Assembly (NCBI RefSeq): GCF_000172975.1
Contig: NZ_ABTR02000001.1
Span: 782,501-846,500 of the forward strand
Length of the DNA: 64,000 bases
Reading direction: 5' to 3'
Source of the DNA: Dethiosulfovibrio peptidovorans DSM 11002
Lineage (GTDB): Bacteria; Synergistota; Synergistia; Synergistales; Dethiosulfovibrionaceae
Below are positions 55,373-63,790 of this stretch, piece after piece; position 1 is the first letter of the stretch, and each line of letters starts with the position of its first letter. The notes under the pieces were generated by a model. That model saw only the letters and a program-made list of their open reading frames with translations. It was not told where the DNA came from and made no database searches. The position numbers and the translations under genes are program-made.

Positions 55373-56692
55373 CTACAGCAGATAGGCGTTTTCAAGCTCC
55401 GACGGATCCAGTCCAAGAGCCGGTGCCAGAACGTTTTTGGTGTCGAAGACGAGGCTGGAGTTGTCCGCCACCAGCTTGTAGTCTACCTTGTGTTTGTGGG
55501 CGGTGGTTATGACCACGGCGTCGTATTCCTTCAGGCTTTTTTCCGTGACGTCGACGGAACTCACCTTTTCGCCTTTCCAGTCGACCTCGGGGCAGTAGGG
55601 GTCGTGATAGCTCACCACCGCTCCTTTGCTCTCCAGCTGCTTCCACACCTTGAGGGACGGAGATTCCCTGAGGTCGTCTATGTCGCCTTTATAGGCCACT
55701 CCCAGCAGAAGTACTCTGCTGCCTCTGAGGGGTTTGGATCTGTCGTTGAGCAGGTCCATGAGTCTTTCGACTACGTGGTCCGGCATGGAGTCGTTTATCT
55801 CTCCTGCCAGCTCTATGAGTCTGGTATGGTAGTCGTATTCCCTGGCCTTGTAGGTGAGGTAGAAGGGGTCCAGAGGGATGCAGTGCCCGCCTATTCCAGG
55901 GCCGGGATAGAAGGGAACGAAGCCGAAGGGCTTTGTGGAGGCGGCTTTTATGACGTCCCAGACGTTTATTCCCATTTTGTGGCAGAGTATGGCCATTTCG
56001 TTTGCCAGGGCGCAGTTTACGATGCGGAAGGTGTTTTCCAGTATTTTGGTGGCCTCCGCCTCTTTGGGGCTGGATACGACGAAAACCGGGGCGTCCAGCA
56101 CCGATTCGTACAGGGTTTTGGCTATTTCGGTGCACTGGGCTGTGCAGCCTCCAACCACCTTGGGGGTGTTGTGGGTTTTGTATGTCGCGTTGCCCGGGTC
56201 CACCCGCTCGGGGCTGAAGGCCAGGTAGATGTCTGTTCCCACCTTAAGGCCCGACGCCTCCAGGAGGGGCTTAAGTATTTCCTCGGTTGTTCCGGGGTAG
56301 GTGGTGGATTCCAGCACCACCAGCATGTCTTTATGCAGCCTTTTCGCAACCTCTTTCGTGGAGGCCTCGACGTAGGAGAGGTCCGGCTGTTTGAATTTGT
56401 CCAGAGGAGTGGGGACGCATATGGCGACGACGTCGCAGTTTTTAAGGCCGTCGAAGTCGATGGTGGCCTTTATGAGGCCTTTGGAGACGAAGTCGGAGAG
56501 CTCTTCCGGAACTATGTCGCCTATGTAGTTTTCACCTCTGTTGATCTTGTCGCATTTGTCCTGCTGAACGTCGAAGCCGAGGACGGAGAAGCCCGCCTTG
56601 GCTTTTTCCACGGCCAGGGGAAGGCCTACGTAGCCCAGGCCTATTACTCCGATTTTCGCCGTTTTGTCTTTTATTCTGTCGATCAATGCCAT
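55373..56692 (-). CDS. wbpA: UDP-N-acetylglucosamine 6-dehydrogenase (WbpA-like)
   Basis: The 439-residue dehydrogenase starts at MALIDRIKDK (56692); the frame extends to 56782. It has IGVIGLGYVGLPLAVE, SPERVDPGN, the catalytic Cys in GPGIGGHCIPLDPFYL and LGVAYKGDIDDLRESP. The GHCIPLDP form marks the UDP-HexNAc subgroup rather than UDP-glucose dehydrogenase. It makes UDP-GlcNAcA. Confidence 0.88.
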   Translation of the reverse strand: MALIDRIKDKTAKIGVIGLGYVGLPLAVEKAKAGFSVLGFDVQQDKCDKINRGENYIGDIVPEELSDFVSKGLIKATIDFDGLKNCDVVAICVPTPLDKFKQPDLSYVEASTKEVAKRLHKDMLVVLESTTYPGTTEEILKPLLEASGLKVGTDIYLAFSPERVDPGNATYKTHNTPKVVGGCTAQCTEIAKTLYESVLDAPVFVVSSPKEAEATKILENTFRIVNCALANEMAILCHKMGINVWDVIKAASTKPFGFVPFYPGPGIGGHCIPLDPFYLTYKAREYDYHTRLIELAGEINDSMPDHVVERLMDLLNDRSKPLRGSRVLLLGVAYKGDIDDLRESPSLKVWKQLESKGAVVSYHDPYCPEVDWKGEKVSSVDVTEKSLKEYDAVVITTAHKHKVDYKLVADNSSLVFDTKNVLAPALGLDPSELENAYLL

Positions 56693-56709
56693 GGTTGGGT
56701 CGGTCTCCT

Positions 56710-57456
56710 TTATCCTTCGTAATATGTCTGGTTTTCTATGAGCTGATCTTCCGGTACCGGTTTCATTTCTTTGGCGGGGCATCCTGCTACCACCGTTTCG
56801 GATGGAACGTTTTTGGTGACCACCGCTCCAGCAGCGACGAGGGCATCTTTGCCTATTTCCACTCCGGGAAGCAAGGTGGCGTTGGCCCCTATTCTGGCCC
56901 CTTTTCGGAGGACCGGTCCGGCGAAGTGTTTTTTACGCTCTTCGGTGCGGCCCAGGTAGTTGTCGTTGGAGAAGGCCACGCAGGGGGCTACGAAGCAGTA
57001 GTCCTCCACGGTGCTCATGGCGGTTATGTAGGCGTTGCTCTCTATTTTGCATCTTTTGCCGATGGTGGTCTTGTTCTCCACTGTGGCGCCTCTGCCGATT
57101 ATGGTGAGTTCGCCGATGGTTACATCCTCTCGGACGGTGGCACAGTCGCCGAAGAAGACGGAATTTCCAATTTCGGCCCCTCGGTAGATCACGCAGCAGG
57201 CCCCTACCGTTACAGATTTGCCGAGTACCAGAGGGGGAAGTTCCACGGCCTCTCCGGTCGTAGCGGAGAGGCCCGCCTTGGCGGGGCATTTGCCCAGTAT
57301 GGCTCCGTCCAGGATGATGGAGCCGTCGCCTATATGAACGCCGGATCTTATGACCACGTTGTGGCCGATCCGGACGTTTTCACCTATACGAACGTCTTTC
57401 TCTATAACCACGTTCTGCCCGATCGTGGAGCTTTCGGGGCAAGGGCTGTCTATCAT
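56710..57456 (-). CDS. Hexapeptide-repeat N-acetyltransferase (WbpD/WlbB-like)
   Basis: The 248-residue protein is made of left-handed beta-helix hexapeptide repeats (IGENVRIGHNVVIRSG; TIIGRGATVENKTTIG) and ends with the usual VAAGAVVTKNV and VVAGCPAKEMK. Repeats extend over most of its length with one insertion. By its position next to wbpA and wbpB it most likely acetylates the 3-amino group of a UDP-amino-uronate. The start overlaps the DUF4276-like gene's end by four bases. Confidence 0.78.
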   Translation of the reverse strand: MIDSPCPESSTIGQNVVIEKDVRIGENVRIGHNVVIRSGVHIGDGSIILDGAILGKCPAKAGLSATTGEAVELPPLVLGKSVTVGACCVIYRGAEIGNSVFFGDCATVREDVTIGELTIIGRGATVENKTTIGKRCKIESNAYITAMSTVEDYCFVAPCVAFSNDNYLGRTEERKKHFAGPVLRKGARIGANATLLPGVEIGKDALVAAGAVVTKNVPSETVVAGCPAKEMKPVPEDQLIENQTYYEG

Positions 57457-58199
57457 GGGGTGGCTCCTTTCAGTACATTTTCGATATGCCTTCTAAGCTC
57501 GACCAATGCTGGTTTAAAGTAAAAGGTGCAGTGCTTGGCTACATTATCCGGCTCCACACTATGCAACATTTCAGGGCCATCGTGTTTTTTTGAAAAACTG
57601 CCTCCATGTATTTTTATGATTTCGGCAATTTTATCGCTAAGTTTGGGGTCACAGAAGGTTTTTCCTGAGTCCTCTTTACGGACTCCAAACTGCTCTATGT
57701 TATCTACGGAATATATTAAAGAAATAACTTCACGCCTGAGCTGGTTTGCCAGCTCAGGATATTGCTTTCCAAAGCCCTTTTCCCAGTCGGACACAAACCA
57801 AGCCTCTATCTCCGGCGAAGCAAAAAGGGGTAAAAAGGGAATTTCTGAATCTAAGATCCGAGAGATTTCCTTTTGTCGCTCGTTTTTCCATCTTATCCGG
57901 TTAGAAGCTTCGTCATTCCCGTAGCGGAAACGGCAATCTGCATCGTCCACGAGAACCACGGCAGATACTGTACTATACGCCTTTTTGTATTTATCCAACC
58001 TTTTTAGCATCTCTCCGTTTAAGTCATCTCCACTGATTCCGGAAACTTTTCTGAGTTTCGGACCTGGTTTAAGTTTTGCCGGAAAGGCACGAATCCAGCT
58101 CACGGAGGAGGAAGAGGTTATTTTTTCGAGAAAGTTCTGGATAGCTCCTAGTTCGGTATATCCGTCCGAGCAAAAATAGGCTATTTCCATCTGGTTCAA
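57453..58199 (-). CDS. DUF4276-like protein paired with an AAA ATPase
   Basis: The protein has about 248 residues, probably from a TTG at 58199 that overlaps the ATPase stop and is nine bases after AGGAGG; ATG codons at 58208 and 58190 are alternatives. It shows acidic clusters typical of a TOPRIM-like fold: VVLVDDADCRFRYG near 85 and the family-typical SPEIEAWFVSDWEKG. DUF4276-type proteins often accompany ABC-like ATPases in putative defence modules. It has no evident role in polysaccharide synthesis. The nuclease activity is inferred. Confidence 0.65.
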   Translation of the reverse strand: MNQMEIAYFCSDGYTELGAIQNFLEKITSSSSVSWIRAFPAKLKPGPKLRKVSGISGDDLNGEMLKRLDKYKKAYSTVSAVVLVDDADCRFRYGNDEASNRIRWKNERQKEISRILDSEIPFLPLFASPEIEAWFVSDWEKGFGKQYPELANQLRREVISLIYSVDNIEQFGVRKEDSGKTFCDPKLSDKIAEIIKIHGGSFSKKHDGPEMLHSVEPDNVAKHCTFYFKPALVELRRHIENVLKGATP

Positions 58200-59458
58200 A
58201 ACGGCCATCCTCCTAGCATTGGCTCGCCCACTCTGTAAAGATCCCCAAGCTCCCATCCTTCCTCGAAAAACGACTCCAAATCCGCAGGTTCGACCGATTT
58301 AAAAGCGTACTTTCCAGATGTTTCGCCCTTTACGAATATCTTGAGGTCTTTAGAGCCATCTCGAAAGGCCTCGGTAAATCCGTCCAGAAGGTCCGGCGAA
58401 TGGGTGCTGACGAAGATCTGCCTGGAGACACTTCCTGCTTTCAGGATTTTTCCGGCCAGTCCTCCCAGCCAAGCGGGGTGCAGGTTAAGCTCAGGCTCAT
58501 CCAGGCTTAGTGCGTCCATTTTAAGGGGAGAGGTCAGCAAAAAAAGGTGGACCAGGAGTTTTTTTGTGCCATCGGAAAGCTCGTTAAGCGAAAAGACACT
58601 TCCATTTATGGTGCAGTACAGCTGGACTGTTCCGTCGCTTCTTTCGTCGAAGGAGAACCCCCTCAAACCTTTTATGAAAACGGAGGCGTTCTCGGAAAGA
58701 TCGTTTAGGTATTCTTCGTTTTTCTGCTTTAGGGAAAAGAGGACTCTGGCGAAATTAGATCCGTCGAAGAGCAGATATCTGTCCTCGTCCTCCATTTTTG
58801 AAGCAAACCGCATCAGGTCCAGACGAATATCGGTACTCGAGTATGAACGAAAGACACCTAAAGATTCCCTGGCTTTTTCAAGACCATCGCTGAAGACAGG
58901 ATAGAGTTCGTTTCTGAAACCGCTGTTTTTGAGCAGCTCTTCGTCCTGTCTGAAGACGCTCTCCGCTCTTTCCAACGCCATAGGAGGAAACTCTTTTTTT
59001 CCACTTCTTTTGACGGAGAAACGACCTGTCTCTGGACTTTCTCGTTTGAAGAAGCAAAACGGTTGATCGTATCCTTCATTAGCATTTTCATACATGAGAC
59101 TCTCTCTGGATATGTAAAAGCCGTGGGGTATGTCCAGTTTTTGACCTGCTTCAAAAGACATGTCGTAGACCAACGGATTATTCCAGTTCGGGGCATCCAG
59201 GGTATATTTTATCTTTACCGATCTTGACGATTGAGCCCTGTTGGGTATTTCATCCCAACCGTTGCTATCGATAAAATCCAAAAAGGCGGTACGTTTAGGA
59301 GCGATGTCTTTGCTCACCATTCGAGGGAGGAAATGGACGGCCTCAATCAGGGTTGTTTTGCCACAGTTGTTGGGCCCCAGAAACAGATTCACCTCACCAA
59401 ACTCCATCTCTTCGTCCAAAAGGACTCTGAAATTTTGCACACAAAATTTCTTAAGCAT
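58196..59458 (-). CDS. AAA/ABC-type ATPase (AAA_15/21, OLD-like group)
   Basis: The 420-residue ATPase has Walker A GPNNCGKTTL at 28-37, a long middle insertion (about 60-270), an ABC-like signature LSDGTKK at 294-300, Walker B ALSLDEPE ending at about 322, and an H-loop STHS at 351-354. This architecture is shared by the RecF/SMC-like ATPases of OLD, PARIS and similar anti-phage systems. The next gene, translationally coupled, encodes a DUF4276-like protein. It interrupts the sugar-nucleotide genes between the epimerase and the wbpD-like gene. Confidence 0.82.
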   Translation of the reverse strand: MLKKFCVQNFRVLLDEEMEFGEVNLFLGPNNCGKTTLIEAVHFLPRMVSKDIAPKRTAFLDFIDSNGWDEIPNRAQSSRSVKIKYTLDAPNWNNPLVYDMSFEAGQKLDIPHGFYISRESLMYENANEGYDQPFCFFKRESPETGRFSVKRSGKKEFPPMALERAESVFRQDEELLKNSGFRNELYPVFSDGLEKARESLGVFRSYSSTDIRLDLMRFASKMEDEDRYLLFDGSNFARVLFSLKQKNEEYLNDLSENASVFIKGLRGFSFDERSDGTVQLYCTINGSVFSLNELSDGTKKLLVHLFLLTSPLKMDALSLDEPELNLHPAWLGGLAGKILKAGSVSRQIFVSTHSPDLLDGFTEAFRDGSKDLKIFVKGETSGKYAFKSVEPADLESFFEEGWELGDLYRVGEPMLGGWPF

Positions 59459-59482
59459 AAGACCACCTCGATCTATATGATG

Positions 59483-60568
59483 CTATTCAAAAACAGATTT
59501 CAGTTTCAAGACTATCTTTTCCGCCGCGTGTCCGTCGCCGTAGGGGGTGGGCGGTGTCGTTCCGTCGGTTTGGGAGATGGAGAGTCCTTTTTTTACTATG
59601 TCCTCGGAGTTAGGCTCCGCCAGGAGGTTCCAGCCGCAGTCGGTAAGCTCTCTCCAGCCGGTGTCGGGCATTATAACCAGGGCCCTTTTTCCGGCAAAGA
59701 CGGCTTCTTTCTGGAATCCGCCGCTGTCGGTAACGGCGAAGACGCAGTTTTCCGCCAACCCCATGAGCTGAAAGTATCCTACGGGAGGAACGATCTTGAT
59801 GCCGTCCATCAGGCCGGAGAGGCCGAACTCCTCTATCCTCTTCGACGTTCTGGGATGGGCGGGGAAGACTATCTCCAGATCGAGGGTCTTTCCCAGCTCG
59901 GAGAGGCCCTTTAGGATCTCGCCGAGCTTTCGTTCGTCGTCCACGTTGAAGTCCCTGTGAAGGGTCACCAGCACGAAGCGATTCGGCTTCAGGCCCAGTT
60001 TTTCCGTGATGGCCCCGTCGAAACTGGAACGCATCATGAGAAAAAGGTCGTACATAACGTCTCCTACGTTGTGAACGCCCTGGGTTACTCCCTCTTTCGC
60101 CAGGTTGTCTGCCGCTGTTCGAGAGCAGGTGAAGAGATATCTGGACAGATGGTCCGTGACGACCCTGTTTATCTCCTCCGGCATGTCCTTGGGGTTTTGC
60201 CTTATGCCCGCCTCTACGTGGGCCACGGGGATTTTCAGCTTGGAGGCGGCCAGGGCTCCGGCCACGGTGGTGTTGGTGTCGCCGTAGACAAGGACCATGT
60301 TGGGCCGTTCTTTCAGCAACACCGCCTCGAAGCGCTCGAGGGCGCGGGCCGTCATGGCTCCGTGGGATCCGCTGCCTATGTCCATGGAATGATCCGGATT
60401 TTTTATGGATAGCTGATCGAAGAAGGCTCCGGACATGGAGGCGTCGTAGTGCTGCCCCGAGTGGACCAACACGTGATCCCAGGCGGAAAGACGGCGCACC
60501 TCTTTGTATATCATGGCCTCTTTGACGAACTGGGGCCGGGCTCCTACGAGGGAGATTACCTTGGGCAA
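59483..60568 (-). CDS. Non-hydrolysing UDP-HexNAc 2-epimerase (WecB/WbpI-like)
   Basis: The protein has 361 residues from a TTG at 60568, seven bases after AAGGAGG; the frame is open to 60640 without a site. It has VISLVGARPQFVKEA, GDTNTTVAGALAA, HVEAGIR, VTDSGGFQKEA and the late DGTTPPTPYGDGHAAEKI typical of the family. WecB makes UDP-ManNAc; WbpI makes UDP-ManNAc(3NAc)A from the diacetamido sugar. The adjacent WbpABD-like genes favour the latter. It is the first polysaccharide gene of the minus arm. Confidence 0.88.
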   Translation of the reverse strand: MPKVISLVGARPQFVKEAMIYKEVRRLSAWDHVLVHSGQHYDASMSGAFFDQLSIKNPDHSMDIGSGSHGAMTARALERFEAVLLKERPNMVLVYGDTNTTVAGALAASKLKIPVAHVEAGIRQNPKDMPEEINRVVTDHLSRYLFTCSRTAADNLAKEGVTQGVHNVGDVMYDLFLMMRSSFDGAITEKLGLKPNRFVLVTLHRDFNVDDERKLGEILKGLSELGKTLDLEIVFPAHPRTSKRIEEFGLSGLMDGIKIVPPVGYFQLMGLAENCVFAVTDSGGFQKEAVFAGKRALVIMPDTGWRELTDCGWNLLAEPNSEDIVKKGLSISQTDGTTPPTPYGDGHAAEKIVLKLKSVFE

Positions 60569-60727
60569 TTCGAGTCCTCCTTCAAACTTTATCCCTATAT
60601 GAGTCAAAATACTACTCGAAACGGCTTCTATCAAGCTCAAGATCCGAGTTTTTCCAACGAAAAGGTCACAGTGGGTTTATATTATCATGCTAGGTAGGTA
60701 TATCACACCATGGAATTTTTAGAGAAC

Positions 60728-60757
60728 AAAAAAGACCCGGCCTTTCGGCCGGGTCTT
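60728..60757 (-). terminator. Terminator of the toxin-antitoxin pair
   Basis: AAGACCCGGCC (60732-60742) pairs with GGCCGGGTCTT (60747-60757) and is followed by a T run on the minus strand. It separates the toxin gene from the epimerase leader. Confidence 0.85.
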
Positions 60758-61029
60758 CATCTTTTGAGGATGTCGGAGTGGGTGCCGGTTCTGATCAGTG
60801 AAATGGTTTGTTGGTCGACTTTATATATCAGGATCCAATCGGGTTCTATGTGAAGCGAGCGATGGCTGTCCCAGTTTCCTAGCATAGGATGATCATTGTA
60901 TTGTTCGGGAAGTTCCTTCCCTGAGACTAGGATTTGGAGTGCCTTCTTCAGCTTGTCCGTGTCTTTGCCCCGTTTTACCTGTAGTTTTACGTCCCGTTTG
61001 AACTGACTTGATCGTTTCAGCTTTGGCAT
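60757..61029 (-). CDS. YafQ/RelE-superfamily toxin
   Basis: The 90-residue basic protein starts KLKRSSQFKRDVKLQVKRGKD. It has the YafQ pattern HPMLGNWDSHRSLHIEPDWILIY and ends in RTGTHSDIL, including the late His of the active site. YafQ-type toxins cut mRNA on the ribosome. The start overlaps the antitoxin stop by one base. Confidence 0.88.
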   Translation of the reverse strand: MPKLKRSSQFKRDVKLQVKRGKDTDKLKKALQILVSGKELPEQYNDHPMLGNWDSHRSLHIEPDWILIYKVDQQTISLIRTGTHSDILKR

Positions 61030-61289
61030 CAGATACCGAGATCTTCATACAGGTCGTCTAGAGACTGAAACTTTTCTCCTTCTCCGGAAGCAATCTCGGC
61101 CATAGCCTGCCTGGTTTTGGCGTTGGGGATCTCTACCGGAAATGGAAGTCGTCCGCTCGTTCCGATCTGTACCAGCGTCATCCTGACGGCGTCGGATATG
61201 GATAGCCCCATCTGAGAGAGGGCTTCCGATGCTTTCTGTTTGGTTTCGCTGTCTATGCGAACTCTGATAGAACTATCACAGGCGGTCAT
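61029..61289 (-). CDS. DinJ/RelB-family antitoxin
   Basis: The 86-residue protein starts at 61289 with GGAGGCG upstream; the frame continues to 61322. It has a ribbon-helix-helix N-terminus (SIRVRIDSETKQKASEALSQMG, then SISDAVRMTLVQI) and an acidic C-terminal tail that would bind the toxin. DinJ antitoxins also repress their own promoter. Confidence 0.87.
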   Translation of the reverse strand: MTACDSSIRVRIDSETKQKASEALSQMGLSISDAVRMTLVQIGTSGRLPFPVEIPNAKTRQAMAEIASGEGEKFQSLDDLYEDLGI

Positions 61290-61412
61290 ATTTATCGCCT
61301 CCTTGTAGCCACATTGTATCAACGTATCGGGAAATGATCAATTGCTAGAGCTGATCCGTCAGAGCCGGAGCCTGTCAAGCGAGATGTCGCAAAAAGATCG
61401 AATTGGACTAAC

Positions 61413-62031
61413 TCAGTCTCTGCGCTTTTCCCGGGGCTCTTTCTCCGGGTTCAGATAGACCGTCTCCTCGATGGAGCAGTTTCTTATCGGTCTGTTTCTC
61501 CATCTGTCCGGGTGTTTTCTTTTGGCTTCTTCCAGGGTTTTCTTCCTCTTCGCCAGTATCTCCGGGGCTTTTCCTTTATGCCTCTGCTCCGGCGTCACGT
61601 AGTTTAAGGCGCTGTGACGGTGGGTATGGTTGTACCAGGACACGAACCGGTAGGTCCAGGCTCTCGCATCCTCTATGTCCTTGAAGCCTCCACTGGGGAA
61701 GGCAGGTCTGTATTTCAGGGTCTTGAAGATCGATTCACTGTAGGGGTTATCGTTGCTTACCCTCGGTCTGCTGTGGGAGAACAGTACTCCCAGTTTTTCC
61801 ATGGTGGCCCTCAATGTGGCGCTTTTCATGGGGCTTCCGTTGTCGGCGTGCAGGATCAGCGGTTTATCGGCAAGGCGGATCTTTTCCGACAGGACCGCCT
61901 TGGTGACCACCTCCGACGCCAGTTCTCCTGATTCTTCGTCGTAGATCTCCCAGCCGACTATCTTTCTGCTGTAGAGGTCTATTATGAGGTACAGGTAGTA
62001 GAACAGGCCCTTGGCCGGTCCGCAGATGTAA
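61413..62031 (-). pseudogene. IS3-family OrfB, 3' part
   Basis: The frame runs from TYICGPAKGLFYYLYLIID through KPLILHADNGSP (second catalytic Asp) and PYSESIFKTLKYRP (Glu) to the stop at 61413. It continues the reading of the fragment at 63330 once the IS5 element and one copy of the GTAA duplication are removed. Confidence 0.85.
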
Positions 62032-63329
62032 GGGCACCTCTAGCAACCCCATATTTAGCGGTCTAAGCAGACAAAAAAGCCACAGACCAGAAACAGCGAC
62101 AAATTAGGCTAAATCAGCGTTAAGATGATTCTCTATTGTCGCTCCGGTGACCTGAACAACTCGGCTTTTACCGTCATTTGGGCACGGCAGATATCGCCCC
62201 TGACTTCATCATCAGGAACGAGAATCGAACGATGTTATAGGCCAGGTTTCTCAGTCCTATAGCGGTTGAAGCTCTGGCTTTCCCGATAGTTCGAACTATC
62301 AGGTTGCCGGCCTTCATGGTTTGGGCTCCAAAGACGTGCTCCACTCGGCTTCGGACTTTGGATCTTGTTCTGTTACCCTGTTTTTCCCACCACGTGATGG
62401 GTTTGCCTCTGTATCCTTTTCGTTGGATCTTCGGTCTGTAGCCTTGTTCCTCAAGCCAAGAGATTTTCTCATGGCTTCTATAAGCTGAGTCGGCATAGAC
62501 GTCTTTGCTGCTGTTACTGGGATCGATGAGTTCCTCGAATACATTGCTGTCGTGGACCGATGCCTCGGTTACGCTGTATTTACGGATGATCTTGTTCTGA
62601 GAGTCGATCTCTATGTGGTTCTTGTAGCCGAAGGAGCTTTTGCCGTTTTTCTTCGTCCACCTGGCATCGGTGTCTTTTTGAGATCTCTTGTTGTCGGGCC
62701 AGTCTTCCGGTGGTTCTCCATCCTTGATCTTGCGGTTTTCATCCCGTTTGTTCCTCTGGATCGGGACCTTCACTATGGAGGCATCCACTATCTGCCCTTT
62801 TTTTGCCTCGAAGCCGCTTTTACGGATGTGACCGTCAAAAAGATCGAACAGAGGCTTCATCAGTTCCGCCTTGGTCAGCTGCTCCCGAAAAAGCCATATA
62901 GTCTTGGCATCAGGGACTTTGGCTTCCAGGGAGAGGCCGAGAAAACGTCTGAAGGAAAGCCTGTCCCTTACCTGAAACTCCATTGCGTCGTCCGACAGGT
63001 TGTACAGTGCCTGAAGCACCAGGATCTTGAACATGAGAAGAGGAGGGAAGGGCTTTCTTCCTCCCAGAGAATCCTTCTGTCTGAGCCCTTCGCGGAAGTC
63101 CTTCAACGGCTGCTCGAAGATGGACCAGTCCACCGCTTTCTCTATTCGTACCAGTGGATCGTTCACCTTTTCAAGGCTATCGTAGGCTATTTCTTCCGCA
63201 AAGAGGCTCCGCTGTTTCAAGGGGATCCCATCCCTTCTCGAGAATTTTTGGTTACAACCGGTATTTTAACATCCCAGCCTAAACAGGGGTTTTTCTCCCT
63301 GCCAGTTAGGGGAGTTTTTAGAGATGCCC
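62032..63329 (-). mobile_element. Complete IS5-family element with target duplication
   Basis: The 1298-base element has ends GGGCACCTCTA (62032) and, on the other strand, GGGCATCTCTA (63329), and is flanked by GTAA at 62028-62031 and 63330-63333. It is inserted in the WDITY codons of the IS3 orfB. It carries one intact transposase gene, so it may still be mobile. Confidence 0.88.
62174..63220 (-). CDS. IS5-family transposase
   Basis: The 348-residue DDE transposase has an N-terminal domain (RKPFPPLLMFKILVLQALYNLSD). The catalytic core has Asp in GQIVDASIV, Asp in DVYADSAYRS and Glu in RSRVEHVFG. Its length and motifs look complete. A partial, decayed copy lies at 40331-41074. Confidence 0.9.
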   Translation of the reverse strand: MKQRSLFAEEIAYDSLEKVNDPLVRIEKAVDWSIFEQPLKDFREGLRQKDSLGGRKPFPPLLMFKILVLQALYNLSDDAMEFQVRDRLSFRRFLGLSLEAKVPDAKTIWLFREQLTKAELMKPLFDLFDGHIRKSGFEAKKGQIVDASIVKVPIQRNKRDENRKIKDGEPPEDWPDNKRSQKDTDARWTKKNGKSSFGYKNHIEIDSQNKIIRKYSVTEASVHDSNVFEELIDPSNSSKDVYADSAYRSHEKISWLEEQGYRPKIQRKGYRGKPITWWEKQGNRTRSKVRSRVEHVFGAQTMKAGNLIVRTIGKARASTAIGLRNLAYNIVRFSFLMMKSGAISAVPK

Positions 63330-63790
63330 GTAAGTTATATCCCAGGACCACAGCTGGTTAGGACCGTCGGCTTTATGGGTTGTTATAGGTTTTTTTACCG
63401 GAGCCGCCGTTCTGCCTCTATGGTTGATCTGTCTGTGTTTCCTGAGTATCCTGTAGAATGTCGATTCAGAGGCGATGTATATGCCTTTTTCCAGTAGATC
63501 GTTCACTATCTGGGCTGGCGGTGCGCTGGCGTATTCCGGGCTGTTGGCTATCTCTAGTACCTTTCGTTCTTCCTCTTGCGATAGCTTCTGAGGCGTCTTT
63601 CTGGGAGCGTGAGGTCTTTGGTCCTCTTTTACCTGGCCCTCTTTGCACCATCTCTGGAAGGTTCTCTCAGTGATGCCGACCTCTCTACAGGCTTTAGCCT
63701 GGGTAGCTCCGCTCGATACGGCTTCTTCGATCAGTTCTACTGCTTTACGGCGATCCGAGGCACCGATCAGTCGTCCTCGTTTTCCCCCCA
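63330..63790 (-). pseudogene. IS3-family OrfB, 5' part
   Basis: The frame contains GASDRRKAVELIEEAV, a second helix-turn-helix (ATQAKACREVGITERTFQRW), and IYIASESTFYRILRKH. It ends at NQLWSWDITY, where the IS5 element begins. OrfB is entered from orfA by a -1 shift near a G6-A4 run at about 63783-63792 (GGGGGGAAAA on the minus strand), typical for IS3 elements. Confidence 0.82.

Noticed and set aside
55223-56722. A 499-codon open frame on the plus strand
   Set aside because: It mirrors wbpA and the oxidoreductase gene, whose motifs are clear on the minus strand.
57453-59458. Firm assignment of the ATPase pair as PARIS or AbiL
   Set aside because: Motifs fit the broad class, but the partner could not be matched to AriB or AbiLii by eye; a profile search is needed.
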